A stretch of DNA of 7,367 bases from an uncultured Methylocystaceae bacterium (GCA_945956975.1 CAMFKC010000106.1:1-7367), one strand, 5' to 3'; counted from the stretch's first letter, positions 1-6,898 are shown. Made by a program: numbers and translations. The notes: generated by a model from the letters alone, not told the origin.

Positions 1-1067
1 CGACGTTGCTGAACCGTGCGCAGATCGGCGTGCCGGGCTCGGGCATCGAGGTGCAGTTTCGACCGTTGCACGAATGGGTCGAAGGCGCGTCCACCGGACG
101 CCCGATCGATCAGCTTCTCGGCAAGCTGAACGAGATCAAGGAAAATCTGATCACCTCCGCCACCGTGCCCGCGCAGGCCAACCTGGCGAACTCCAATCTC
201 GCAGTGCAATTGCAATCCCTGAAATCGCAGGGCGCGCGTCTTCCGCCGCCCTTCGACGGCATGATGAAGAACGCGGCCGGCGCATTTGAAAACGACATGA
301 ACAGTTCGGAGTATGGCCAACTTTCGCGTGCGCTCGGCGACGAAGTGACCGGACTTTGCCAGTCGATCGCAGCGGGCAGGTATCCGTTCGACCGCGGCGC
401 GCGCAACGAGATTGCGCTGGTCGATTTCGGGCGGCTCTTCGGGATGGGCGGCGTGCTGGACCGCTTCTTCCAGACGAAGCTCGCCAACTATGTGGATCGG
501 GCGCGACAGCCCTGGACCTGGCGTCAGGACAGTTCGCTCGCCCGGTCCTTTTCGCCGACCACGCTGGCGCAGTTCCAGAAGGCCGCGCAGATTCGAGAGG
601 CGTTCTTCTCGATGGGCGGCACCTTGCCGGCGATCAACATGCAGGTCTTTCCGCCCGTCCTCAGCGGCACGGGCGTCACCGCGCGGTTCGAAGTGAACGG
701 CGCGACGGTGCAGACACAAGCCGGCACGTCGGTCGCGCCGGGGGCGATCCAATGGCCCGGCGCGTCCGCGGGCGGGCGGGCGGCCGTCTCCCTGACTTAT
801 GATGCGCCGAGCGGAGGCGGTGGGCTTTTCGGCTCCTCGAGCCCCGCTCCTGCGCAGCCCGCGAGCACGGCGGTGCTGGAGCGAACCGGCGCATGGTCGC
901 TGTTCCGGCTGCTGGATGCCGCCGGCGCAAGCCAGCGCGGCGACAGGCTGGTCGCCAGCTTCCTGGTCGGCGGGCGAGAACTGCAATATCAATTCGCCTT
1001 CGGAACAAGCGTGAACCCGTTCACCTTGCGCGCGCTTCGCGAATTCCGCTGTCCCGCTGGCCTGTGA
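1..1067 (+). CDS. tssM: T6SS membrane-complex protein TssM (IcmF/ImpL), C-terminal part
   Basis: The reading frame is open at the left edge, with whole codons from base 3, and gives 354 residues ending in a TGA at 1065-1067. TssM is the inner-membrane and periplasmic scaffold of the T6SS envelope complex, with TssL and TssJ. Family proteins are roughly 1,100-1,200 residues, so this is about the last third, which is the periplasmic part. What I recognise is the IcmF C-terminal signature: YPFDR followed by an LVDFGRLFG block, GGVLDRFF, a PWTWR segment, FQKAAQIREAFF, then a beta-rich tail with IQWPG, GAWSLFRLLDAA, VNPF and a terminal FRCP. The tail has a Ser/Gly/Pro-rich insert (GGGGLFGSSSPAPAQP) before the AWSLFRLLD block. 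The gene is followed after only 2 bases by tagF, so the two are almost certainly co-transcribed. The N-terminal membrane segments and NTPase-like domain lie outside the window. Confidence 0.95.
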   Translation, partial: TLLNRAQIGVPGSGIEVQFRPLHEWVEGASTGRPIDQLLGKLNEIKENLITSATVPAQANLANSNLAVQLQSLKSQGARLPPPFDGMMKNAAGAFENDMNSSEYGQLSRALGDEVTGLCQSIAAGRYPFDRGARNEIALVDFGRLFGMGGVLDRFFQTKLANYVDRARQPWTWRQDSSLARSFSPTTLAQFQKAAQIREAFFSMGGTLPAINMQVFPPVLSGTGVTARFEVNGATVQTQAGTSVAPGAIQWPGASAGGRAAVSLTYDAPSGGGGLFGSSSPAPAQPASTAVLERTGAWSLFRLLDAAGASQRGDRLVASFLVGGRELQYQFAFGTSVNPFTLRALREFRCPAGL

Positions 1068-1069
1068 CG

Positions 1070-1771
1070 ATGCCCGGCGCCTGTTCCATGTTCGGCAAGC
1101 TGCAGACACGCCGCGATTTCGTCGCGGTGGATATGCCGCGCGCGCTGCTCACGGCCTGGGAGCAGTGGATGCAGAATTCCGTCGCCGCTAGCCGAGAGCA
1201 ATTGAAGACCCGCTGGATCGATGCGTTTCTCATGGCGCCGATTTGGCGGTTCTGGCTTGGCTCCGACATCATCGGGTCTGCGGCCATGGGGGCCTTCATG
1301 CCGTCCGTCGATGGCGTCGGGCGATACTTTCCGCTTGCCGTGTTCGCGGTCGCGGATGAAGGCATGACCCTGGAGCCGCCCGAAATCAGCGCGCAGGACG
1401 CGTGGTTCGACGCGGTCGAACGCTTTCTGCTGTGGACGCTCGACGAACGGGACCACGACGCCGTTCTGGCGGGGCTTGCCGATCTGCCAGCCCCCGCGTC
1501 GCGACGCATCAACGCGGCATGGCCTGACGTGGAATTTGCCGCGCAAGGCGTTCTAAGGGTCGCGGCGCAGGATCGCAGTTTCGAAAAATGTTTCGAACTG
1601 GGGCGCGGCGCCGATCCCGACCGCGCCTATTCGTCGTCGACCTTCTGGTGGACCGCCGGCGGGGAAGATTTCCCGTCTTGCGCGCTGGCCGCCAGGCGCA
1701 TGCCTTCGCCCTTCGCCTTCGTCGGCATGATGACCGGCGACTTTGCGGTTTCGGAAGTTGCCGATGACTGA
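1070..1771 (+). CDS. tagF: T6SS-associated protein TagF (ImpM N-terminal type)
   Basis: This is a 233-residue protein of the TagF (DUF2094) family, cytoplasmic post-translational repressors of T6SS activity that are known in Agrobacterium to act through the FHA-domain protein Fha. Visible family features are an N-terminal FGKLQTRRDF block (residues 8-17), WRFWLGSD (59-66), then MPSVDGVGRYFPL (77-89), and near the end FWW (192-194) followed by a Pro/Phe-rich segment and MMTGDF. I chose ATG 1070 because the conserved FGKL block begins seven residues later. A GTG at 1064 that overlaps the tssM stop (GTGA), or ATG 1088 right before FGKL, are possible alternatives. No convincing Shine-Dalgarno sequence precedes any of them, so translational coupling to tssM is likely. 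The 3' end overlaps the pppA start by 8 bases. In Agrobacterium TagF and PppA are a single fused protein; here they are separate frames. Confidence 0.92.
   Translation: MPGACSMFGKLQTRRDFVAVDMPRALLTAWEQWMQNSVAASREQLKTRWIDAFLMAPIWRFWLGSDIIGSAAMGAFMPSVDGVGRYFPLAVFAVADEGMTLEPPEISAQDAWFDAVERFLLWTLDERDHDAVLAGLADLPAPASRRINAAWPDVEFAAQGVLRVAAQDRSFEKCFELGRGADPDRAYSSSTFWWTAGGEDFPSCALAARRMPSPFAFVGMMTGDFAVSEVADD
1753..1757 (+). promoter_or_regulatory. Ribosome binding site for pppA inside tagF
   Basis: GGAAG lies six bases upstream of ATG 1764, within the last codons of tagF. It supports ATG 1764 as the phosphatase start rather than the in-frame TTG at 1743, and it shows that the two overlapping genes can be translated as separate proteins. 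Confidence 0.6.
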
Positions 1772-2546
1772 TGCGCCCCCATCCCAGTCCCTGTTCGAGA
1801 CGGGATCCGCAACCCACGTCGGGCTCGTGCGATCGGCAAACGAAGACAGCTTCATCGTGCGGCCGGACATCGGCGTCTGGGCGGTCGCGGACGGAATGGG
1901 CGGACACGAGGGCGGCGCCTACGCCAGCGGCCTCGTCGTCGAACGTATCGCGAAGATGCAGGGCGCCGCTGACCTCCAGGGGCTCGTCGACCAGTGCCTT
2001 TCGACCATCGGCGAGGCGAACGGCGAGATTCTGGGATATGCGCGCGACAACGGCAAAGGAACGGTGGGCACGACTGTCGCCGCGCTCCTGGCCATGGGCC
2101 GGCGTTTCGCCTGCGTATGGTGTGGCGACAGCCGCGTGTACAGGCTGCGGGAGGGAACGCTGGACCTTGTCACGCGCGATCATACGCAGTTGCAGGAGTT
2201 CATCGACAGCGGCGCGTTGACGGAGGAAGAGGCGACCAACTGGCCCAATCGCAATGTGCTGACCCGGGCTGTCGGCGTGGTCGAAGATCCGATGGCCGAG
2301 ACATGCGTCGGCGAGATGCGGCCCGATGACGTCTTCATCATCTGCAGCGACGGACTGACGGGACATGTCAGCGCCGATGAAATCTGCAATTCCGCGGAGC
2401 GGCGGACGGCGAGCAGCGGGTGCGCGGAGCTGGTGGAACTCGCGCTTTCGCGCGGGGGCAAGGACAATGTCACGGTGATCATCGTGCGCTTCCGTCCCGA
2501 GATCACCCGAAACATGCCGCCGCCGCGACCCGCGACGGCGGTGTAG
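1764..2546 (+). CDS. pppA: PP2C-family Ser/Thr protein phosphatase of the T6SS (PppA)
   Basis: This 260-residue cytoplasmic metal-dependent phosphatase fits the usual size of bacterial PP2C/Stp1-type enzymes. All core motifs are present: VRSANED with D28, VADGMGGHEGG with D43, GTVGTT (99-104), CGDSRVYRLR (120-129), RDHTQLQEF (138-146), LTRAVG (166-171), CSDGL with D196 and GGKDNVTV with D234. The four metal-coordinating aspartates are therefore intact and the enzyme should be active. A short Pro/Arg-rich tail follows the domain. In T6SS clusters PppA removes phosphate from targets of the PpkA kinase (Fha in Pseudomonas, TssL in Agrobacterium). It lies between tagF, which it overlaps by 8 bases, and the kinase gene 7 bases downstream, which fits its role as the antagonist of that kinase. 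The product and T6SS role rest on motif and context; its actual substrate here is unknown. Confidence 0.95.
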   Translation: MTDAPPSQSLFETGSATHVGLVRSANEDSFIVRPDIGVWAVADGMGGHEGGAYASGLVVERIAKMQGAADLQGLVDQCLSTIGEANGEILGYARDNGKGTVGTTVAALLAMGRRFACVWCGDSRVYRLREGTLDLVTRDHTQLQEFIDSGALTEEEATNWPNRNVLTRAVGVVEDPMAETCVGEMRPDDVFIICSDGLTGHVSADEICNSAERRTASSGCAELVELALSRGGKDNVTVIIVRFRPEITRNMPPPRPATAV

Positions 2547-2553
2547 CGACGCC

Positions 2554-4290
2554 ATGGCGGAATCAGCCCCGATCCGGCGTGGCGTTCAGCTGAACGGCAT
2601 CTACGAAATCGACGAGCCGCTGGCGGCCGGCGGGATGGGCGAGATCTACCGGGGCCATGCGATCCAGGGCGGGCATCCGGTCGCAATCAAGTTGATCCGC
2701 GACGACCTCGCGCATGACGAAGCCGCCCTGGCGCTCTTTCGTCGCGAGGCGGACGCGCTGCTCAGCATCCATCACGAAGCGATCGTCCGATATTTCGTCT
2801 TCTCGATGGATCCGACTTTGCAGCGGCCCTACCTCGCCATGGAGTTCGTCGAGGGCGATGCGCTGGCCAAGCTCATCCGCAACGGCCCACTGCCCTTGCC
2901 GAAGGTGCTGGCGCTCAAGAACCGGGTCGCTTCCGGACTCGCAGCGGCGCACCAGAAGCAGATCGTTCACAGGGACATCGCGCCCGACAACATCATCGTG
3001 CCCGGCGGAGATTGCGCCAAGGCGCGCATCATCGATTTCGGCATCGCCCGCTCGACGCGCCAGGGCGAGGCGACGATCATCGGCACGGGCGTCGCCGGCA
3101 AGTACTCGTACATGTCGCCCGAGCAACTCGGCCTCTATGGCGGCGACGTGGGGCCGGCGTCCGACATCTACTCTCTGGGTCTCGTCCTTGCGCATGCATG
3201 CCGCGGCGCGGCGATCGACATGCGCGGGAGCGGAAGTCCTGCGGATGCGATCGAGCGCCGCCGCACGGTGCCGGACCTCTCGGGCGTTTACGACGAAATT
3301 CGCCCCCTGCTCGAGTGGATGCTTCAGCCGCTGCCGGGCAAGCGGCCGCCTTCGATGCTGGATGTGGAGCAATGGACGCCGCGCCGCGCCGCGCCGCGGG
3401 AGTCCACCATACTCCAGCTTCCCGGCCGGGGGGCTGCGCCGCCGGATGAGGGCAAGCAGGCCGGCGCGGGGTCCGGCCGGCAGGGCGCGGGGAAGGCGGC
3501 TGCGCTGGCGGGCGGCGGATTGCTGCTCGTCGCCGCCCTGGGCGCCGGCGCATATTTCTTCCTTCAAGGCGGGGACCGAAAGCCCGAGGCCGCCGGACGC
3601 GTCCAGACCGCGGCGCCTGCGCCGCCCCCGCCGGTTCAGACAAAGCCGACGACCGCTCCATTGCGGGCGGGCGCCGCCGACCGCGCCAGGGCGGTGCTGA
3701 CCCGCTTCGACCTGGGCGGATGCGCGCTTGCCGCGCCCATCGAAATTACCGACACGCGCGCTTCGCTGGCGGGGTTCGGCGCTCGCGCGGCGCCGTTCGA
3801 GAAACTCGACCGCGCCTTGAAAGAATCGGTCGGGATCGACCCGGACATCGCCTTCAGCGAGATATCCGACGCTCAATGCCCGGCGGTCGATTTTACGGCG
3901 CGGGCCCGGGAAACGGGAGGCGCAACGGGAGACTTGCGGCTCGACATAAGGGGGGCCGCCGTCAGGGGCGACGAGCCGCTTTCCGGATCGATAACGTCCT
4001 CAGCCGCCAATGTTGAACTGATCGTGGTCGACGACGCCGGCAAGGCCTACAACGCCACGTCGGTGCTGCGCGGCAACGGGCCGCAGCGGACATTGTCGAT
4101 GCGGATCCGGCAGGGTTCGAATGCGAAGGCGCAACGGGTCGTCCTTGTGGCCGTCGCCAGCGACTCGCCGATCGAGTCCTTGCACAAGGCGACCAGGGAC
4201 ACCGCCGCCAACCTATTCGCCTCGGCCGGGAGAGAAATCTCCGGCCGCCAGGATGTCAAAGTCGCGCTCGCCGTCGCCGATCTGCAATAG
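2554..4290 (+). CDS. ppkA: Membrane-anchored Ser/Thr protein kinase of the T6SS (PpkA/ImpN-like)
   Basis: This 578-residue protein carries an N-terminal Hanks-type kinase domain at about residues 17-270. It has the Gly-rich loop AAGGMGEIY (24-32), VAIK with K46, the alpha-C Glu E65, HRD with catalytic D141 and N146, DFG with D161, an SPE motif (188-190) and D204. The Lys usually two residues after the catalytic Asp is Ala143 (HRDIAPDN). A basic Gly-rich linker leads to one membrane segment at about 315-337, then a Pro-rich stretch (355-369) and a periplasmic domain of about 200 residues with C390 and C442, which could form a disulfide. Pseudomonas-type PpkA ends in a VWA domain; I see none here. 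The kinase probably phosphorylates a T6SS component to switch on secretion, opposing PppA encoded 7 bases upstream. The periplasmic domain is a plausible sensor, but its ligand is unknown. No strong ribosome site is visible before ATG 2554. Confidence 0.9.
   Translation: MAESAPIRRGVQLNGIYEIDEPLAAGGMGEIYRGHAIQGGHPVAIKLIRDDLAHDEAALALFRREADALLSIHHEAIVRYFVFSMDPTLQRPYLAMEFVEGDALAKLIRNGPLPLPKVLALKNRVASGLAAAHQKQIVHRDIAPDNIIVPGGDCAKARIIDFGIARSTRQGEATIIGTGVAGKYSYMSPEQLGLYGGDVGPASDIYSLGLVLAHACRGAAIDMRGSGSPADAIERRRTVPDLSGVYDEIRPLLEWMLQPLPGKRPPSMLDVEQWTPRRAAPRESTILQLPGRGAAPPDEGKQAGAGSGRQGAGKAAALAGGGLLLVAALGAGAYFFLQGGDRKPEAAGRVQTAAPAPPPPVQTKPTTAPLRAGAADRARAVLTRFDLGGCALAAPIEITDTRASLAGFGARAAPFEKLDRALKESVGIDPDIAFSEISDAQCPAVDFTARARETGGATGDLRLDIRGAAVRGDEPLSGSITSSAANVELIVVDDAGKAYNATSVLRGNGPQRTLSMRIRQGSNAKAQRVVLVAVASDSPIESLHKATRDTAANLFASAGREISGRQDVKVALAVADLQ
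3377..3396 (+). repeat. Four tandem copies of CGCCG within the kinase gene
   Basis: The pentamer CGCCG occurs four times head to tail, followed by CG, and encodes part of the linker (around PRRAAPR, residues 276-282) between the kinase domain and the membrane segment. The unit is not a multiple of three, so loss of one copy would shift the frame into a TGA at 3447-3449. That lies before the membrane segment, which begins near 3496. Such short GC repeats can arise by chance in DNA of this composition. Confidence 0.6.
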
Positions 4291-4294
4291 TCAT

Positions 4295-4308
4295 GCTGGC
4301 GTCCCAGC
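4295..4308 (+). other. Small GC-rich hairpin after the kinase gene
   Basis: GCTGG and CCAGC form a perfect 5-bp stem around a 4-base loop, just after the kinase stop and inside the 54-base gap before the caspase-like gene. The stem is followed by GTCTTTC rather than a clear T run, so it is at best a weak attenuator or an mRNA-processing signal. It may separate expression of the T6SS genes from the downstream cassette. Confidence 0.3.
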
Positions 4309-4331
4309 GTCTTTCGCAGTAAAAGCGGAGC

Positions 4332-4336
4332 AGGGG
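4332..4336 (+). promoter_or_regulatory. Ribosome binding site for the caspase-like gene
   Basis: AGGGG sits eight bases upstream of ATG 4345. It supports that start, which also places a complete signal peptide at the N-terminus. Confidence 0.5.
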
Positions 4337-4344
4337 TGGCGTGA

Positions 4345-6060
4345 ATGAAGCTTAGCCCGAAAAGATCGTCGTTGAGGCTTGGCGTTGGCTTGCTTCGGGC
4401 GGCCGCCGCCGCGTTGGCTTGCTGCGCCTTGATGATGACGCGTCCTGCCGCAGCAGACGGCGTCGTCCGCGGGCTCGTGATCGGGATCGATTCCTACGCC
4501 CATCTGCCGCCGTTGCGCGGCGCGACGGCCGACGCGCTGGACCTGCAACGCAGTTTGACGGCGCTTGGCGCGCGCGATCCCTCTGTCCTCCTGGACGCCG
4601 AGGCGACGCGGGCTGCGACCCTCGCCCGTCTCGACCGGCTGGCAGGTGCGGTCGGCAAGGACGATCTCGTCTTCGTCTCCCTGGCGACGCTGGGCGGCCA
4701 AACGCCCGCGGCGAATGGCGGAAGCGAAAACGTCTTTCTTCTGCACGGCTACGACCCCCACGGCGGGCAGAAGGGCGAAGTTATTTCGACGCGCGAGCTG
4801 GCCGGATTCGTCGCACGCATCGAACGGGCCGGCGGACACGCCGTCGTCGTCGCAGACACTTGCTTCGGCGGAAGCGACGCCCGGACGGTCGATCCCCGGA
4901 CATCGGACTTGACCTATCGCTGCCGTGAGACGGCGTCGGCGTCCCGCAGCGGGCCGGTCGATGCGGCTGGTCTCTTCGGCGCCTCATCAGGGTTCGCGCG
5001 GTCGGTCGTGCTGGCGGCTTCGGCGCTCAACATCCGCGCGCCTGAACTGCGGATCTCCGGCAAGGGCTTCCGGGGCGCGCTCAGCTATGTGACCGCGCGG
5101 GCGCTCGACGGCGCGGCGGACGCCAATGGCGATGGCGTGATCACAGCGGCCGAGCTCCTCGACTACGTGCGCCAGACCGTGCATCAACTCAGCGATCAAA
5201 GGCAGCAGGCGGCCTTTGTCGCGCCGGCTGCACAGGAGGCTCCGGTCGCCCGGCTGCGCAGCCGCGGCGTCAGCGTCCGGCCGGTCCAGGCCGATGCGGA
5301 CGAGGGATTGTCGATCGTCGCCGCAGACGAGGACGGCAGGATCCAGTCCGGCGCGTCGTCGGCGGTCGGCGGAGGATCGTCGCTAATCGAAGCGAGCGCG
5401 GCGACCGGTCGCCAGCAGCAGTCGGGAGACGGGGGCCGGATCGCCGTGCGCCCCATCCGCCTGGCGTCGCTCGACGGCAATACGAACCGGTTGTCAGACC
5501 TGCAGCGAGAGCAATCCGTCGTTCTCGTGGACGCCAATTCCAATCCGGATCTGCTCTGGGATCCGCGCACGCTCGACGTGCTTGCCGGCAGGGATGTCGT
5601 GGCGCGCAATATTACGCCCGCCGATATGCCCGGCGTGGTCGATCAGGCGCTGGCCCTCACCTGGCTGAAGCAGCGCGCGACGCTGGCGAGCCAGCAGATC
5701 AGAATGCTGCCTGGCGACCAGCTCCACACAAAGGGCACGCGCATCGAGATCAGCGTGGACCAGCTGACGAACCGCTTTCTGGTGCTCTTCAACCTGTCGG
5801 GCAACGGGTCCGCCCAGCTGCTCTATCCGCTCGGGTCCGACCCGCCGCAGCGCCTCGATGCGGCCTACAGCGTCGCTTTCCAGGTTCAGGAGCCCTTCGG
5901 CGCCGACCACATCGTCGCCGTGTCGTCGTCCAAACCGCTGACGGAACTGGAACGGACCCTGCGTCAGTCCTCTCGTCGGCTGCCGCCAGAGCGGCTGGCG
6001 TCCGCCTTGCGGGGCGCCGATGCGCGGGTCGGTTTTGTCGGCCTTTTCACTTCGCCTTGA
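4345..6060 (+). CDS. Exported caspase-like (peptidase C14 fold) protein with EF-hand loop and DUF4384
   Basis: This 571-residue protein begins with a signal peptide: basic MKLSPKRSS, a hydrophobic Ala/Leu core and a PAAAD cleavage site near residue 37. Residues about 42-290 resemble the caspase p20 fold, with RGLVIGIDSYAHLPPLRGA, then a DLVFVSLATLGGQ strand and VVADTCFGG with Cys173. The strand normally ends in SGHG; here the His position is Leu116, so the catalytic dyad looks incomplete. Residues 259-270 form a textbook EF-hand loop (D, N, D, G, I and E at the expected spacing), suggesting calcium binding. A polar low-complexity stretch (about 300-400) leads to a C-terminal DUF4384 domain (about 450-540) with FLVLFNLSGNG, LLYPLGSD and IVAVSSSKPL. 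It follows the kinase gene by 54 bases and precedes another DUF4384 gene by 7. It probably acts in the periplasm or outside the cell; whether it is a protease, a pseudo-enzyme or a scaffold cannot be decided here. Confidence 0.85.
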   Translation: MKLSPKRSSLRLGVGLLRAAAAALACCALMMTRPAAADGVVRGLVIGIDSYAHLPPLRGATADALDLQRSLTALGARDPSVLLDAEATRAATLARLDRLAGAVGKDDLVFVSLATLGGQTPAANGGSENVFLLHGYDPHGGQKGEVISTRELAGFVARIERAGGHAVVVADTCFGGSDARTVDPRTSDLTYRCRETASASRSGPVDAAGLFGASSGFARSVVLAASALNIRAPELRISGKGFRGALSYVTARALDGAADANGDGVITAAELLDYVRQTVHQLSDQRQQAAFVAPAAQEAPVARLRSRGVSVRPVQADADEGLSIVAADEDGRIQSGASSAVGGGSSLIEASAATGRQQQSGDGGRIAVRPIRLASLDGNTNRLSDLQREQSVVLVDANSNPDLLWDPRTLDVLAGRDVVARNITPADMPGVVDQALALTWLKQRATLASQQIRMLPGDQLHTKGTRIEISVDQLTNRFLVLFNLSGNGSAQLLYPLGSDPPQRLDAAYSVAFQVQEPFGADHIVAVSSSKPLTELERTLRQSSRRLPPERLASALRGADARVGFVGLFTSP

Positions 6061-6062
6061 GG
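6059..6062 (+). promoter_or_regulatory. Ribosome binding site for the small DUF4384 gene
   Basis: GAGG overlaps the stop codon of the caspase-like gene and lies five bases before GTG 6068. It favours the GTG start over the upstream in-frame ATG at 6020, which would add 16 residues before the signal peptide. Confidence 0.5.
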
Positions 6063-6067
6063 CCATT

Positions 6068-6724
6068 GTGACGCGTCTCGCGATCCTGCTGGCGTTGCTC
6101 GCCGCCGCATATCCGCACGATGCGACGGCGCAGAGCGGCGGCGGAGCGGATAGGTCCGTGCGCATCATCGACAAGGCGGCGCCTTCGAAGGAGCCCGCTT
6201 CGACGCCGCCGTCGAGTGCGGCCAGGCCGATGGCTGCTCCGCAGCTCAGCAATGCGGCCGGCCTCTCCTTCGATCTCATGCCGGGGGAAGACATCCGCAT
6301 CGGGTCGCGCATGTTGTTCCGCGTCAGCGCGAAGCGGGGCGGATACGTCCTCGTATTCGACGTCGACGCGACTGGACGGACGAGCCAGATTTTCCCCAAT
6401 GTCTTTTCGCGCGTGGAGGAGAAGAGCGACGAGAATCGGATTGCCGCCGGCGCGCCTGTCGCGATCCCGGAGCCCGGATCCCGACGCTACGAATTCGTCG
6501 CCTCGCCGCCGGCTGGCGTCGGCATGGTCGTCGTCGTTCATTCGGATACGCCGCTGCAGGTCATCGACCTTCCAGACGTGCCGACCGATCTGCTCGGCCG
6601 GCCGGAAGCCGCCGAATTCGTTCGCTCCGCCACAGCGGGTCTCAGATTCATCTCGGCCGACGGCGCGGTCAGCGCCAAGCAGCCGGACCTTTCGTTCGCG
6701 GCTCGCTATTACGTCCTCCGCTAG
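6068..6724 (+). CDS. Exported DUF4384 domain protein
   Basis: From GTG 6068 this is a 218-residue protein. The start places a short basic N-terminus and hydrophobic core (RLAILLALLAAA) at the front, with an ATA/Q signal-peptidase site after residue 21. Starting at ATG 6020 would bury the signal behind 16 extra residues. After a Ser/Pro/Ala-rich spacer (about 38-60), residues 65-175 match DUF4384: LMPGEDIRIGSRMLFRV, then GGYVLVFDVDATGRTSQIFPN (positions 91-111), and a later VVVVHSD strand followed by PLQVIDLP. The domain is a beta-rich module often found in exported proteins beside caspase-like or kinase domains; its biochemical function is not established. The gene is tightly coupled to the caspase-like gene upstream, which carries the same domain at its C-terminus, so the two probably act together in the periplasm. 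The last third (after about 175) has no motif I recognise. Confidence 0.85.
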   Translation: MTRLAILLALLAAAYPHDATAQSGGGADRSVRIIDKAAPSKEPASTPPSSAARPMAAPQLSNAAGLSFDLMPGEDIRIGSRMLFRVSAKRGGYVLVFDVDATGRTSQIFPNVFSRVEEKSDENRIAAGAPVAIPEPGSRRYEFVASPPAGVGMVVVVHSDTPLQVIDLPDVPTDLLGRPEAAEFVRSATAGLRFISADGAVSAKQPDLSFAARYYVLR

Positions 6725-6742
6725 TGCGCGGATCGGCTCGGC

Positions 6743-6826
6743 GCAGGATGGAAGCGCTGGCGACTTCGACGGAAATATTGCCGCTGCTCGCTGCGGCTTG
6801 CGAACCAGCGAAAGTCGCGATCCTGC
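6743..6826. repeat. Nested inverted repeats in the gap before the DUF4424 gene
   Basis: Three arm pairs are nested: GCAGGAT (6743-6749) with ATCCTGC (6820-6826), GCGACTTCG (6760-6768) with CGAAAGTCGC (6809-6818, one bulged A), and GCCGC (6780-6784) with GCGGC (6793-6797). A second option, CGCTGG (6755-6760) with CCAGCG (6805-6810), excludes the middle pair, so two alternative folds are possible. The structure fills much of the 174-base gap 6725-6898, which otherwise holds no gene, tRNA or clear promoter that I can see. It could be a transcript-end or leader structure. There is no T run, so it is not a standard terminator. Confidence 0.45.
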
Positions 6827-6898
6827 CTTCCTTTGCAGCTTGCATCCCCCAACCCTGAACGGCCATCATGCGGATGGACGCATCAAGACCTGTGAACG

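Noticed and set aside
1509..2555. 348-codon open frame on the - strand opposite tagF and pppA
   Set aside because: Antisense shadow of the phosphatase and tagF, whose family motifs are clear on the + strand.
2563..3876. 437-codon open frame on the - strand opposite the kinase gene
   Set aside because: It is the reverse shadow of the kinase gene, which has every conserved kinase motif; the minus-strand product is Arg-rich and without motifs.
4400..4430. Lipoprotein signal (Cys26/Cys27) in the caspase-like protein
   Set aside because: The residues before the cysteines (AALAC, LACC) do not make a proper lipobox, and a normal signal-peptidase I site (PAAAD) follows, so ordinary export is more likely.
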